Part shown: positions 1 to 14,100 of the stretch, piece after piece
How the letters are laid out: the number at the start of each line of letters is the position of its first letter
How positions within the stretch are numbered: the stretch's first letter is position 1
Made by a program: the position numbers and the translations under genes
Notes under the pieces: model-generated
The model's input: only the letters and a program-made list of their open reading frames with translations
The model's database searches: none
Told to the model about the DNA's origin: nothing
Origin: Corylus avellana
Taxonomy: Eukaryota > Streptophyta > Magnoliopsida > Fagales > Betulaceae
NCBI RefSeq assembly: GCF_901000735.1
Contig: NC_081551.1
Location: forward strand, 16,210,545-16,274,544
Reading direction: 5' to 3'
DNA length: 64,000 nt

Positions 1-249
1 TTTCTCGAATTTAAACAATCCAACTAATGTAAAAGGTGTGGAGAAGAGGGGGGAAAAATGATCCTTCAAACAAGGCCAACATTCTGCAAAGTTTTATGAA
101 TATATCTTTAGAGCCCAACCACAAGCTTTGAAAAAAGAAAAAAAGAAAAAAGAGTTGCATGCTTCTGAAATCAAAGGCAACTTTTACTACTAGTTCTAAA
201 CATATGGAAAATGACTAGAGAAAAATTCCTACAAGACAGAGATCCTAAC

Positions 250-2092
250 CTGAGAACAAGCTTCCTGATACCTTCCAACAGCGCAGAGAAGATGAGTGCC
301 CGACAGTGACCTATCAGTCCTGACCATGTTGGCTGCAACAACCTAATTGATAATATGGCAGTAAATTAGTAACTAAAATATGTGGAAAATTATACCATTT
401 TGATTTCCATCACCACTTCTGATTTGATACTGAACAGAAGCATAAAATACTCACCTTAACAGCAAGTTCAAGAAGAGACCTTGACACAGCAGAAGAAAGA
501 GCAACTGCACGTAGAGCATTTGCATAGAAGTAAGGGCTCTCTGGAGGAGTGGAAAGTAATAAACTAACTGCCGCTTCCAACTTTCCAACCGAGACAAGCC
601 TGATCATCAGGGAGTACAAGTATCAGAAGATAAGGATCTCCAACTAAAATGAAGGAGCCTAACTGAGACAAGCTAGAAGTAATATGAGGTTAGACAATTC
701 ACTATTTGTAGAAGAATGTAATTGTCATGTGTGTAAAAGGACCTGCATGTCATGGGAACAGAGCTATTACCTTTAAAGAGGGATGTTGATTATCTTAACA
801 TTTAACTTAATTTGCACATATCCAATGTCAGTAGAAGGACAAGGCCCCTTTTATTTCAGATTGTTATTTGCTGAAATTCTCGAAGCCAGTGGACACAGCA
901 CAAAGAAGCTCATGCAAACAGGAAGCATGGCCTGATAAATTTAGGAAGTCCAAGGCTATGTTTGTCACTCCAATTGTTTTCTGTTTACAGTTTGAAAAGC
1001 ACACATTTCTCAAATACATTAACAAACAACTCAAAACACAAAGCACCTTTTATGAAACTTGTTACAACTTCTTGCAGGAATATTTTGAGAAAACAGGTGC
1101 TTAACTTTTTAATCAATTTTTTTTAACAGGTGTTGTGCGGCCACCCCTCAATGGAGGAGAGGGGTGGCAGCACCCCTCCTCCACTGAGGGTGGCAACACA
1201 ACCACTTTTTGATAAAAAAAAAAAAAAAGGTTTACGAGTCAGCTCTACATCCGTATGTGTTTTTGAGAGTGTATTCCATAGAAATCATTTTCTCAAATGT
1301 GGACCTCACCAAATAACACTTCTCAACCACTGAATAACATTTCTCACCTTTATGTCATGTTAAAACACTTTTTCAAATGAAAAATCAAAAACACCTATCC
1401 AAATATACTAACAGCCTAGAATTCTGCTTTCTTCTTTTTTTCATTTTTATTTTAGAATGTGTGTTGGCAGATTGGGGGGACAGCAGATGGTATTCATAGG
1501 CAAGCATTGATCTATCCTTGAGATATATGTCCACATGAAGCATATCCTTGTAGCATAGCGAGTGATCGTAATTGGCCAGTATATGCATGGTCTTACTAAC
1601 TACTCAAGTTGAGGCAGCCAATAGGAAGCTCATATAACTGAAGTTGATATGCATGATTTTCTCCGGAAAGGAGAAAGATTTAAAGATATGGTTACTTGAA
1701 AAAGTGCATCTCTGCCATAGAGATACGGGTTCAGCTCTATGTTTAGCAGCAAGGACCTTGATGCAAAGTCACTTCAGAGATTATTGCTTTCACTCAAGAT
1801 AAACTTCAGGGAAGCATTATTGTGAAAGATGAGTCATGAAATGGTTACTATTTTCATTTGGAATCCTCTAATGCTATCCCTCTGGTTTCAACATTTAGGC
1901 TATGTTTGGTACTGAATGGTGATTCCTTAGGAATAAGAATAAGTATTACTAAAAATACAAGAAGCTGGAATGAAATGATCATTCTTATTCTTTTGTTTGG
2001 TGACAACAAAAGAATTACCAATTTTTTAACTGAAACTTAATCATATTTTTCCCAAATTTCCTAAAATACCTTAACTCCAACTTTTTTGTTTC

Positions 2093-2130
<38 letters not shown>

Positions 2131-5111
2131 GCAAGAAAAAAAAGAAGAGGGAATTGTTCAGTGGCTGGCACGACTACGCCCGATTGGCACAAGGGGTGGT
2201 CGGCCACCCATCACGACCACCCCCGATTGGCACAAGGAGTGGTCAGCCACCCATGGAACACATTTTCTTTTTCTTTTTTCTTTTTTCATATATATATATA
2301 TTATTATTTTTAAAAAAAAAATAAAACAATGGTTTTTTTGGACAAATTTCAAGGCTATTTCCCTCTCCTTTTGGGAATGAATAGCTATTACTCAAAATGC
2401 GGAATAGCCATTCTTGTGGAATGGTTATTCCTAGGAATAATAAGGAGACCAAACAACGAAATAGCTATTCTTATTGTCAAATTGCAACAGAATAGCCTTT
2501 CCTAGACCCAGTCCTATCTACCAAATGTGACCTTAATGTCAAATTGCATCACTGAGGATAAACTTCAGGGAAGCATCATTAAAATCCTCTTAAGCTATCC
2601 CTCTGGTTTCAACATTTAATGTCTGATGAGTTGAAAAAGATAGGATACAGACTCCTATGTGGATCATAAACAGTTGGGTTCTGGCCAGACTCATGGTGTT
2701 CTCAAAGATCCTGAAAGGATCTCTTCTTTTATTTACTATGGCAAAGACAACCCCATGCTTTATCATCATAGCCAATGGCACACAACGTTTGTGAGGTCCT
2801 TGATCTTTAATTTCTTCGAAAAACTAGTAATGTTATGATATGCTTTGATAATTTAGAGTCATATATCCAAGATGTGAACTTTCTTGGTGGTGTTGCACAA
2901 AAGTAGTGGTGGTTTTTAGACAAAAATATAATTTTCTCTAGACAGTATACCTAAGTGTTGTATTAAAAACTGATCAAGAAATCATCACTAAGAATATGTC
3001 CATGCGAGGCTACCTCACATGAAATTGAATGTCCATAATTTGGATAGGTGAACCCTACAAAGCCATTTTTGGCATTGGTTACAAAACATTTCTTCATGAT
3101 TAAACCAAGCATATAGCTGTGGCTCCAAGTTATCTGTCCAAAACCAAGCATATAGCTACCATCCAAAGAAATCTGTGCAGATGTCCTTGGTTGGCCAGAT
3201 AAACTTTTTTTTTTTTTTTTTTTTAATTAACAAAAGGAAGGGTAACACTTGAGGCTTCTGCTTGGACTAGGCTGGCTTTCTAAGCTCCTAGCCATGGTCT
3301 GGCCCAAAGATTAATCAAGTGTAATTTTTAAGTCTAGTCCTGCTTATTAGACCTTAAATGTGAGCTGAATCCTGTCCAAACGAGGACGGGCTCTCATGCA
3401 CTGGGCAGACCATCTGGCCCATGATTAGGTTGAACATAGAGTAACAAGTTTAAGTAACTTGTATTAGCATTACATAGAACTCATGATTATTCAGCATAAA
3501 TGTTAACCGGCACAAGTGAAAAAAAAATATAAAAAACTTATGGAGCACTCACTCATGTACACGATTCTGAATAGCCTCTTCTCCCTCTAATTTCTCATGC
3601 CATGGCAAACGCTCATTAGCAGTTTCCCACAGCTCTTCTTGCTCAAATGCCATCAACCTAAGTTGACCCTGACTCTGACCAGATAGCACAATTTATGATA
3701 GAGAATATCAGAACTTATAATGTAAGAAACAACTGTCAAAGTTGTTTGAGATTTAGAAGATGACAAGCTGCAGTAGATATATCAGGTAGAAACCTAACTA
3801 AAATCTGTAACGCCATGTATGCTTTGAAAGAAGACTACAATACTCTAAAAAAGCCGAAAATAGTTATACAATGGATAATACACAAAATGACTTACAAGTG
3901 CATCCTTCTTCCCTGTTCCTGGCATTGATCTGTCCTTTGATGTTATCCTCTTCAGCATAGCTGTGTCATCAAGCTCTGAATTTGATGCTGCTACATGGGC
4001 TTTTTGTGCAGACTTGTTTACTGACTTGTTTATCAAATATTTGAGAGCATGAGGCAACTGTAGCCAGAAAAGTGCTTCAGAAGATTCACCAAAAATCGCA
4101 GCTGCAAAGGCAAACCTTGCAGCACAACCCTCATTCACCACCTTAGCATATAATTTGGCCCTCTCATCATCAAGTATGCAGCCTTGGACAAGGAAACATT
4201 GGTAACAGGTAAGAAAAGGCAAATACTAGTATCAAAAGCTCAATTGCATAGTTCTTCATAATTAGAAACACCACATGTAAGACAAATGATCACCTTCTTT
4301 TCGATAAGGTTCTAAAACTTTTAGGAGCATCTCTGGCACCACAGAGTCACCAACAGGTGGTAACTCAATCATGTAACTGCGAAGATCTCCTGTGTATGAA
4401 GTGGTTCCAGGAATTAGGTGAGGCCTTTTCTCCATAGTTGTACTGCTAGTATTAAACCATGAGGACTTTACCCCCAATTGCAATATCATTCGCAGTGCCT
4501 GTAGTGAAAAATTAACAAAGAAATTCAGTGAGTCACAAGAACTGGGCATCCATTCTCCTTCTCTAAATTATGATTTTATTTGAGACAAAGCAGAATTTGC
4601 ATTTGGTGTCAAGACCACAGCATTTTCTCTAACATGTTTCTGCCCCTGCAGAATAAATAAATGAGATGGAAACCTTTTCAGCAGCTCTCTCTCTCTCTCT
4701 CTCTTCCTGAAACCGGAAGGGAAGTTGAAAAGGAAAAAAAAAATATATATATATATATATATACCTGCTAATGAGATATGCATGTCAATTTTATTAAGAA
4801 GAGAAAAATTATTCATTGATTGTCCTATTTCTTTTGGTTTGCTTCTTAAAATGGTACAACTCTCCTTGTACCTTTGTCATGAACCTGCCAGATATATAAA
4901 GCTACATGATCCACCATTCACATCTCAACCAGAATAGGAATGTATATGATATTGTTTTGACACATTGAATCAAGAAGTAAAGTGGGAACACAGTATGATT
5001 ATTACCAGGGCATGTGGTGTAGGAAGTAGAATAGGAGAACATATAGGCATTGGCCGGAATCTCTCTTTAATATTTCTTGACTGGGGTCCATAAACAAGTT
5101 TTTTGTCATTT
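250..5111 (-). CDS. WDR11: WDR11 exons 12-17 (alpha-helical C-terminal region, incomplete)
   Basis: Exons at 5006-5111, 4294-4498, 3896-4182, 3553-3674, 455-599 and 250-342 code for residues 890-1209. Recognisable blocks are [115 protein letters not shown] and [20 protein letters not shown]. The region is helical and lacks WD blades, like the solenoid part of the family. Exon 17 ends in phase 0 at donor GTTAGG (249). Positions 1-249 belong to intron 17 and hold no coding sequence. Intron 15 (2953 bp) is the large one, expanded by a MITE. Confidence 0.92.
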
Positions 5112-8100
5112 CTGCATGAAAAAGAAGAAAGAAGTTAGCAAAGCACAAAACATTACCATATTCATGACAAGCTATCAATTTCCAGCTAGAATGACATTAG
5201 ATATATCAATATTTATTGAAAACTAATCCACCAGTTAAATATGACAACACTTCCAAATCTGATAGTTGGCACTTTTCAAATAATTATGTTACCTTAAAGA
5301 AAACCAAATGGTTAGGCACATAGATGCAAAAACGAGAGGGTGAAACCCAAATCCAAAGGAAGTATACAAGAGAGACATCTAATCAGAGAAAAAGAAAAGA
5401 GAAAAAAAAAAATCATGATAACTAGAAATATGAAGACAATTATAGGCAGCTGTCCACTGGTGAAGAGTTTTGAGTAAGGTCTTTAGATCCACCACTGATA
5501 TCTCTCAATCCTCAAAGCTACAATCATTTATTTCTCTCCAGATACACCACATCAAGCAAGACGGGATCATCTTCCACTCAGCTACCTTTGGAGAAGAACC
5601 TCACTGCCCTCTCCAACATGCAAAGAGATCCCCTACTCTCTGAGGCATAACCTACTTTAACCTATAAAGGTCAAAGATAGAACTCCAAAAGGCATAAGCA
5701 GTCTCGCAATGGAGTAGGAGGTGATCTACAAATTCCTCCCTCTTCTTCCACATACAACACCAATTTACTACTATTAAATTTTGTTTTCTTAAATTGTCCA
5801 TGGTTAGGATCTTCTCTAAAGCGACCAACTAAGTAGCGAACACCACTCTCGAGGAAACCTTATTCTGCCAAATACTCTCCTCCAAGGGAAAAGGTCACTA
5901 TCATGGGTGGTAAGGGCACTATAAAACAATTGAACATCAAACAACCCTCTCTCCAAAGGAGCCCAACACAACTTGTCTTCTTCACCCCGTCTTAGTCTCA
6001 TGGAGTACAAAACATCGAAGAACGTAGTTCTATCTTTAACCTGTAAAGGTCAAAGATGGAACTCCAAAAGGCATAAGCAGTCTCGCAATGGAGTAGGAGG
6101 TGATCTACAAATTCCTCCCTCTTCTTCCACATATAACACCAATTTTCTACTATTAAATTTTGTTTTCTTAAATTGTCCATGGTTAGGATCTTCTCTAAAA
6201 CGACCAACTAAGTAACGAATACCACTCTCGAGGAAACCTTATTCTGCCAAATACTCTCCTCCAAGGGAAAAGGTCACTATCATGGGTGGTAAGGGCATTA
6301 TAAAACAATTGAACATCAAACAACCCTCTCTCCAAAGGAGTCGCCCAATGACAACTTGTCTTCTTCACCCTGCCTTAGTCCTCATGGAGTTCAAAACATC
6401 AAGAACGGTAAAGAAATCTACTTCAATCTTGTGCCGCCGATAAAATTGATATTCCATTGATGAGTCACCAGCAAGCTGTAAATGATATACTGCAAAAAGC
6501 ACTTTGAAGTGACTTATACTAACAACTCGTGAAAGTTGTTCGTATGGTTTAAGCCTCCCCATACCCACACATCACGCTTAGAATCAAATTTTAAATCCAT
6601 CTCTAATTCTCGAAGTCTGTGTGCTCTAGAGAGAACCCACCCACCCCCCCCCCCCCAAAGCTCAACCCTATCGATCGATTAACCTCACAAGAACTCCATC
6701 CAACCCACAAGATGACACCTCGAGTCTAGTGTGTCTAGAGAACCCCTCCCCCAACCCTTTCCGATAAACTTCCAAAGCTCAACCCTATATGATCAATTAA
6801 CCTCACAAGAACTCCATCCAACCCACAGGACGACATATTTACAATCTACTATCGCTCACGACAAAGCCTCTCTCTTAAAAGCATAACGCTATAACTACTT
6901 TCTCAAGAGGGCTCGGTTAAACAAACTCAACTTTCTTACCCCCAGCCCCCCTTCCAAAATCGGAGAAACAGGATAAACTTACCAAGTAAAATTTGAACTC
7001 TTCACCAATGCCACCCGGCCCATTAGAAATCCCTTTGTAACTTCTCAATGCAATTGGCAACGCCAACAGGGATGGAGAAAAGAGACAAGAATTAGGTAAG
7101 CAAATTTGACAAGCTGCTCTTTAAAGTAATCCTACCACCTTTGACAAATACAATCTCTTACAACTGGCTAAGTGACACTATCTTCTCAATAATGCCATCC
7201 CATATAGACCTGGCCTTAAAAAGAGCTCCAAGTGGAAGACCAAGATACTTCAAAGGCAAGGAAGAAACCCTACAACCCAAAATGTGAGCCAAGGCTTCTA
7301 CATTATTGACATTACCGACAGGGACTAAAATCTGATTTAGCTAGACTGATCTTCAAACCTAAGACAGCTTCAAAACATATGAACAAACAACACAAATAAC
7401 GGAAGTGGCCAGGGTTTGCCCTGCAAAAAACTTGAAGTGTGATCCGCAAACAGGAGATGGAAGATGTTAAGCCCACCAACATTCCTAGACCCCACAGAGA
7501 ATCCTAAAAGGAAACCCCCATTCACTATAGCGGAGATCATTTTGCTGAAGGCCTCCATAACAATGACAAACAACGGAGACAAAGGGTCTTCCTGTCCTAA
7601 GCAACGAGAGCTGCTAGAGAAGCCTGTCGGAGTGCCGTTCACCAAAACAAAGAAACACACCAAAGAGATACGTACACTTAAAGAATGTTCTCACGAATTA
7701 TTTTTCTATAGAAACTGAAAAGCAGGAACAAAAAGGATGAAAAATCCTTCAAGGAAATGATCACCGTAGAAAATGGTGTGGAAACGAAATCCAACAACTA
7801 TCATTCTTATTTGGAACAATACTTGTTCAAAATGGTGAATAAGTTGTTGAATATAGAAAATTATTTTTTATAAGTATATAGAAAATTATTTATTGAATAG
7901 AATCAATTTTGCTCTTGAGAATGAGTAATGTTTTAGTGCTTTGTTTTGCTTTCCTGACATATAAGAGATCAAAGCAGTTTCAGCTCTTTACTCAATTGTT
8001 TTAGAACCAGTACCATATCATAGGCTGCAGAAATTACATAAGGACCCAATTTGACACCAAAACATGTGCAGCGAGGCACTGTAGCAATGTGAGATTCTCC

Positions 8101-11100
8101 ATAATAGGTCTAAGTGTCTTAAAATTGTAATTGCCTTTCTTCCTTATCATAAACAGAATACGCATGTTAATGTCACTCTCATGGGCATCATCATCATTAG
8201 TGCTCTGATTATTAGCCACTCAAAACCTTCCACACCTTCTACTCTAACCAGAGCCATAACAGAGCACCATCTAAACTCAGCCAGATCTCATCAAGAACAT
8301 CCTTTAATGAAATCTTGATTACTTATAAAAAAAAAAAAAAAAAAAAAAATCTTGGTTACAATTACTCTTGACATATCAAAGATATAATCTTGACATTCTT
8401 AAGCATATAAAAACAATAAGGACATAGAAAAGAATCCAAAAACTCAAAAACAGTTCTGGCACATACATATTAACCTCAACAAGGCGAAAGCTACTATCAG
8501 CTCCAGCAATGCACAATACCATAGGGTCATTTTTTTCAGTTCGCAAAGGCAACCAGTCAAGCTCCAGTACAAGGGTCCCTGGAAATTGAGGTTGTAAAAG
8601 AGAATTGGCTAATGGGTCCTGCGAATCCTGCATTTGAGAAACATGAAGAGAATCAGGATCAAACAGGATCAAACAGAAGAAGAATCCTCAAAAAGTAATT
8701 TATTTAAACAAAACAAAATTTACATCATTCAACAGAATATGCAGCATGTACATGCTGGATTTTGAAAATTGTCCAGCTAAGAACTCAACAAGAGTCTGAA
8801 GAAAGTACATACAAAATGCACTACTAGTGACCAAATTTTAGAAAACGCATACTACATGGACAAAAAGAGTTGTCAGCACGTCAGAGAAGTTGCAGTTCAT
8901 TTGTTACCTAAATTACACGGAAAATAGGCCAAAGAAGTATACTAACATGCACAATGAATCTTTCCTATTCAAGTGGCTTATAAGAATTATGCATGGTATT
9001 AGCTCCATTTGGTAATCTCAAGATTGCAAATCACCAACTATAATACATAGAAAACTGGCCCTGTGGCTGAGTAGTACTTCTCCACTTTCGCAAGGTGGAG
9101 GTATGAGATTGGACCTGTTATGTGTGCGAGTTTGAGTTTGTGGAGTTGGGGACCTTTCTATAGTTTGGCTGTTTCGCCAGAACAAGAAATACAAAATATG
9201 CATTACACCTATCAATAGTGCAGTATAACAACATCAAAGCACAAATTGAAGAAGGAAACAAAATTAACAATCTCATCTTTCATACTCACAAGATCAAATA
9301 CAGAAAATGTGTTATCATAAAATAGTACAGCAATACGCCCTCGGCTACGGTCTCCGGTAACTACAGGTGAGAATTTGATCCGCCGGATTCCTTCTCTATG
9401 AGTGTTAAATGAGGAAGAATATCCAGTTGTTACGTCCCACCACCGTATGTTCCCCGACCTGTCCCCCATAACCTGAAAAATGAATTAAGCAGCTGCCACT
9501 CAGTAGATATATCTATTGGAATGATCAATTTCCTTAGACTACCAATGAGATCAAACAATTCCAAAAGATATGATGCATACCACATGAGGCAAGCGGTAGG
9601 CCATGGCTGTAATCAATCCATCAGAAGATACAAAGGAGGAAGAAGGCCATTTTGGTCTAGAGACAAGTAACACATAACCTCTATGAGATATAAAAACAGA
9701 CCAAATCATAAATTTATGTAAATGTATGCAACATAGGTAGTCAATTCAAACCAATGTTTAATATGTCATTTCATTGATATAAAAAAACTGTTGGAAGGGT
9801 ATTAAGAAATATAAGATAATTTTGTTTTTTAAAAAAAAGAATCAAAGTATAAGGAAACTATGCATGAGTAGAATAAGAACTATTGAAAAGAATTGATACC
9901 AATATCCCAACCAAAGGGAACATAACAAACAGAAATTTTTTTTATAGCTATCATATTCAATCTCCATATTCATCTTTGGACAACAGAAAAACTATATGCA
10001 ACAAGGATGCTGCCAAATGCATGGATGGTACAAGTGCAGGTTCAAGCGCAACCACTTCAAATCCTGACTTGCAAAGTAATAACAAGGACTCAGACATGGG
10101 CGCAGACATCCCTTTCAAAGAATACATACATATTAGGAGAAATCCACGAATGTAAGATGAATCAGACAGTGATTCAGCACAGCTAAACTATTGAAAATAA
10201 ATATGGCCAAGGCTTTGAAAGAGCGACAAAATTTTTCATTATGAGACATGCTGCCCCAATGTGTGATAGTTGCTTCCAGAAAACAAGGAATTTGATTTCT
10301 TAAAGTTGCAGAACTGCAGCCAACAGAATGTTAACCTATAGCACAGCCGTTTCTATATGAACCACCTGGCAATCCAAAAATCATCATCTATTCATACTTC
10401 CCAGAAAAATAAATAGAGAAGAAACGTAAAAAATCATACATTTTTTTTTTTTTTTTTTGGAGTAATGTTGTATATCAAAAGCGCAAAGGGGGCGCAACTC
10501 TAGTACACAGGAAGTATACAAGAGAACACAGGAAAAAAGAAAGAGACAAAAGATCCCAATAAAGAACCCTAAAACCCAAAGAAGCCCTAAACCCACAGAA
10601 CAAACCCCTAAACCCCAAAGAAGCCCTAAACCCGCAAAACAGTCCTGCCTTTAAGCGGACTAGAGCCACTGCCTCCAGCATGAAAATTAAGGGAGCATTC
10701 CAAAATTTTAAGCTCCCTCTTCCCCTTAGGTTTAGAAGCAGAGACCCCATCTTCAAGATACCAACCCTCTTCAATGACAGAAAAAAGATCCGTAAGTCTT
10801 TTCTCGTCGCCCCCAAAAGACAACCTCATAATGGGAACAGCTCCCATCGCACTAAGCACAAACTCGGAATAGCCCTCAACCCCCACCTCACCATTCTGTC
10901 CATCCCCTATCCTTGCCAAAACACCCCCCTTTGAGGATTCGCCCTCCTCAAGGCCTAAAAATCATACATATTCAGATAACTAACATGTAGACCGAATGCG
11001 AAGATACAGACTCTAAGTGCACCTATTCACACTTAAGAATTATTATACCTGAAGTCTCGGATCCTTCGCCCATGAACCTCAAAAACTCCAAGTGCGCCAT

Positions 11101-14100
11101 TTACAAGAGCAAATGCGAAACTTTCGGATGTGTCATCTTGAGATCCATCGGAGCTCACTGCCTCTGCATATTAAAGTTACCTTCATTTACATACAATTAA
11201 TTATCCAAGAAAAACAAAAGCAATTACATAGACCAGATACTATCTACATCTTTGCAGCTGAAAAAGAAACACCGTAAGAAATATGTAAGCATTTCAACTA
11301 AAGATGCTCACTAGAATCTGCAGATGATGTCGTTGATGGCGTAGAAGCCCCATCTGATGCCACAACTGTACGATCTCCAGACAATAATGATGATTGCCTA
11401 GAAGAACCATTTTGAACAGGCCTTGGAACTGTCGGAAGAGTCCATTCCAATACCGTAAATGGAAGAGCTAATGATCTAAGCTACATGGAGATATAAAGTA
11501 TAGTAAATATCTAACTCAGAAATTAATAGTCTTAACCAACATTGATAGATGTGTGCGCATGTCCATAAATCAATACACGTACATATTTTATCTAAACTGC
11601 AAATATTTAACTGGTTTTAGATTAGGAATTTTTTTAAAAATAAAAAAATAAAATTGAAAGCAATGTAAATATCATGAGGAAATAAATTATAAATAACAAT
11701 AAAATAATAAATTATTATAAACAAACACCTACCTAACACCTTTTCAATGTATTAGATGAACGTGTACAAGATATGTGAAGACAGAAAGTATGATACATAT
11801 GTAAGCATTAAAACTTCCTTGGCACAATCAGCAGAAAAATATAAATGGAATCCATAAGATAAATTTTTTAGTCCACAAGGCATTCTCAATGACAGAGGAT
11901 AAGTAAATAAACACACTCTGATATTAGATTCAGAAACATCCAAGCAATCCAGACGGAATTTTCAGGGCCAGGCATAATAGGGAAAAAAAAAAAAGAAAAA
12001 AAAAAAAAATTAACAAACTGGAAAATAGATGGGTGCTTAGGATGACATGTTCCAAACTTGGTTCTAAAATTTTTATCATAAAATTTTAATTAGGTCACTT
12101 GAAACCTAATAAGACCATATTATAACATAAATTTTATGAAATCTAATGAACTCATCCCGAGAACTGTGAGAGCCACTCCAACTCTATCTGAAAACAAGAG
12201 CCACAAGATAAACAAGCAATTACCTAATCCTTTTGCTATCTAGCCACACTCACAGGTACATGTATCGCAGACCAATTGACATGACACCTTACAGATGTTT
12301 CATACATCAAAATCCATGTTTCTCTCTAGATTATAAAGGGTTTTTTTTTGGATAAGTAATCTCTATATTATACAGGTTTAAAAAGTCTAAAAGGCACATA
12401 CTTAAAAAAATTACGTAAAATCCATTAATGTCAAAATGTTGAAAAGGGTCTAATTGTTAGTTAAAAACAAAGAAAAGAAATGAAAAGTAGAAACACTTTT
12501 AACACCCTTGGCTAAAGAATCCAGCAATGACTTTACACATCCACCTCTCACCCACCCATGTTGACCCCAAAGATGAAATATATAAAGCAAAATCCTGTGA
12601 CTGTGAGATATACATCCTTCATTCGTATAAAAACAAGAAAATATTAATCTTTCAGTCTAAACAAATCTTGACTTTCCTGCTATTGTGACTCCACTTGCTA
12701 TTTTGTGAAGCGTATCTCTTAGGAAGAAGGAAGCCTTGGATGTAATAGGTAATAAATATCACAACCAAATGATATTAGTGCCCTCATACACTAGGTCCAT
12801 GTCATTCATACATCAAATCTTCCAAAGAAAATTACCAAATAGATATCTTTTCACAAACAAAAGTAGTCGCGGGAATTGTATAAGCTCATGGACATAAACC
12901 CATGGTCCTCTAGTCCCATAGTCCATAGATGACAATTTCAATTATTTGAAAATATTTAAAGTAGGAATGGGGAAAGAAAAGGTAGCTGACAGATTACCAT
13001 AATGGGAGTTTTCGTCATTGCCCAAACCTCTACAGGTGCATCACGGAACAAAATTAGAAGATACCTGCAAGTTTGTTAACATGATATGAGAGAATGTTAC
13101 CTTAAACTGCAGATGAAGTTACAAACACCAAAAATCAAGCACAGGAACATTCAAGAAAGAGAAGAGCTACACTTTATGAAGTAAAATCTCAAAGAAATTT
13201 AAGCTCCATGAAAACAGGCAGTACAAATTAAAGAATATCAATAAAAAATTCGCTATGAGAACTTTTTCAATGAAGCTATAGTAAGTACTGATAAATTATA
13301 TCTACTCTATACAGCTATAGTAAGTACTGAAAACATTCTTTAGTGAATCATCGTCAGTCCTTACTAAATAAACATGGCATATTAACTGCTGCTCTGAAAG
13401 AAAATAACCACACTTGCCAAAAGTTCTCCAACATTTCTCAACATTCATTTTCCTTTGTCGCCATTTCTCTTTGTTATTGTGATGGAGGCTTTAAGTAGAA
13501 TGCTTTCTACCACTGTTAATTGGGGCCTTCTCTAAAGATTTTCTATGGGTTCTATGCGCTCTGGTGTGGTTGACATCTCACATATGCTGTTTGCATATGA
13601 CACTTTGGTTTTTTATGGGGCTAAGCCTGACCAACTTCACTTTCTGTGTGCTTTATTTCTATGCTTTGAAGCTGTCTCTAGTTTGAAGATTAATCTGGCC
13701 AAGTCAGAATTGGTTCCGGTGGTTAATGTGGAGAATGTGGATGGGTTGGCAGGCATTCTGGTCTGCGGTGTTTCTTCTTTGCCTTTGAAGTATCTTAGTC
13801 TTTCGTTGGAGGCCTCCTATAAGGCCAAGTATATTTGGGATTGGGTGATTGAAAAGATAGAGCGCCAGTTTGCTAGTTGGAAAATGATATGCTTGTCTAA
13901 GAGCACACTTTTCAATTTGCCAACGTATTTCTTGTCCCTCTTTCTTCTCCCTATGGGTGTTGCTAAACGCACAAAGAAGCTTTTATCGAGATTTATTATG
14001 GGGTGGGATAGGAGAAGAGTTCAAAATCCACTTGTTAAGCAGATCCAAGGTTTGTTCACCAATCACTAAGGGAGGGTTGGGGGTTCGAAACTTAATGATG

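Larger units (their letters stand above)
5330..7735 (-). mobile_element. Degraded L1-type LINE fragment in WDR11 intron 11
   Basis: Read on the minus strand, 7663-7370 shows the core of a LINE reverse transcriptase: [20 protein letters not shown], then [18 protein letters not shown] and [10 protein letters not shown], where FAD-H replaces the catalytic F/YADD. The thumb region follows near 7300-7100 and a zf-RVT domain lies at 6207-5998 ([18 protein letters not shown] and [12 protein letters not shown]). The 3' end near 5340 has the phrase CTTGTATACTTCC common to this LINE family. Several stops and shifts make it a relic. I could not find matching TSDs, so both ends are approximate. Confidence 0.8.

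Noticed and set aside
2963..3166. 67-codon minus-strand frame in WDR11 intron 15
   Set aside because: No recognisable domain; the local repeat AAACCAAGCATATAGCT explains its pattern.
9041..9130. Possible second SINE (TGGCTGAGTAG resembling an A box)
   Set aside because: No acceptable B box at the right distance and no tail or TSD.
10560..10640. TTTAGGG telomere-like motifs (complement of CCCTAAA)
   Set aside because: Only a few scattered copies inside the LINE 3' region, tied to a short local duplication (TTTAGGGCTTCTTTGGG); not a telomeric array.
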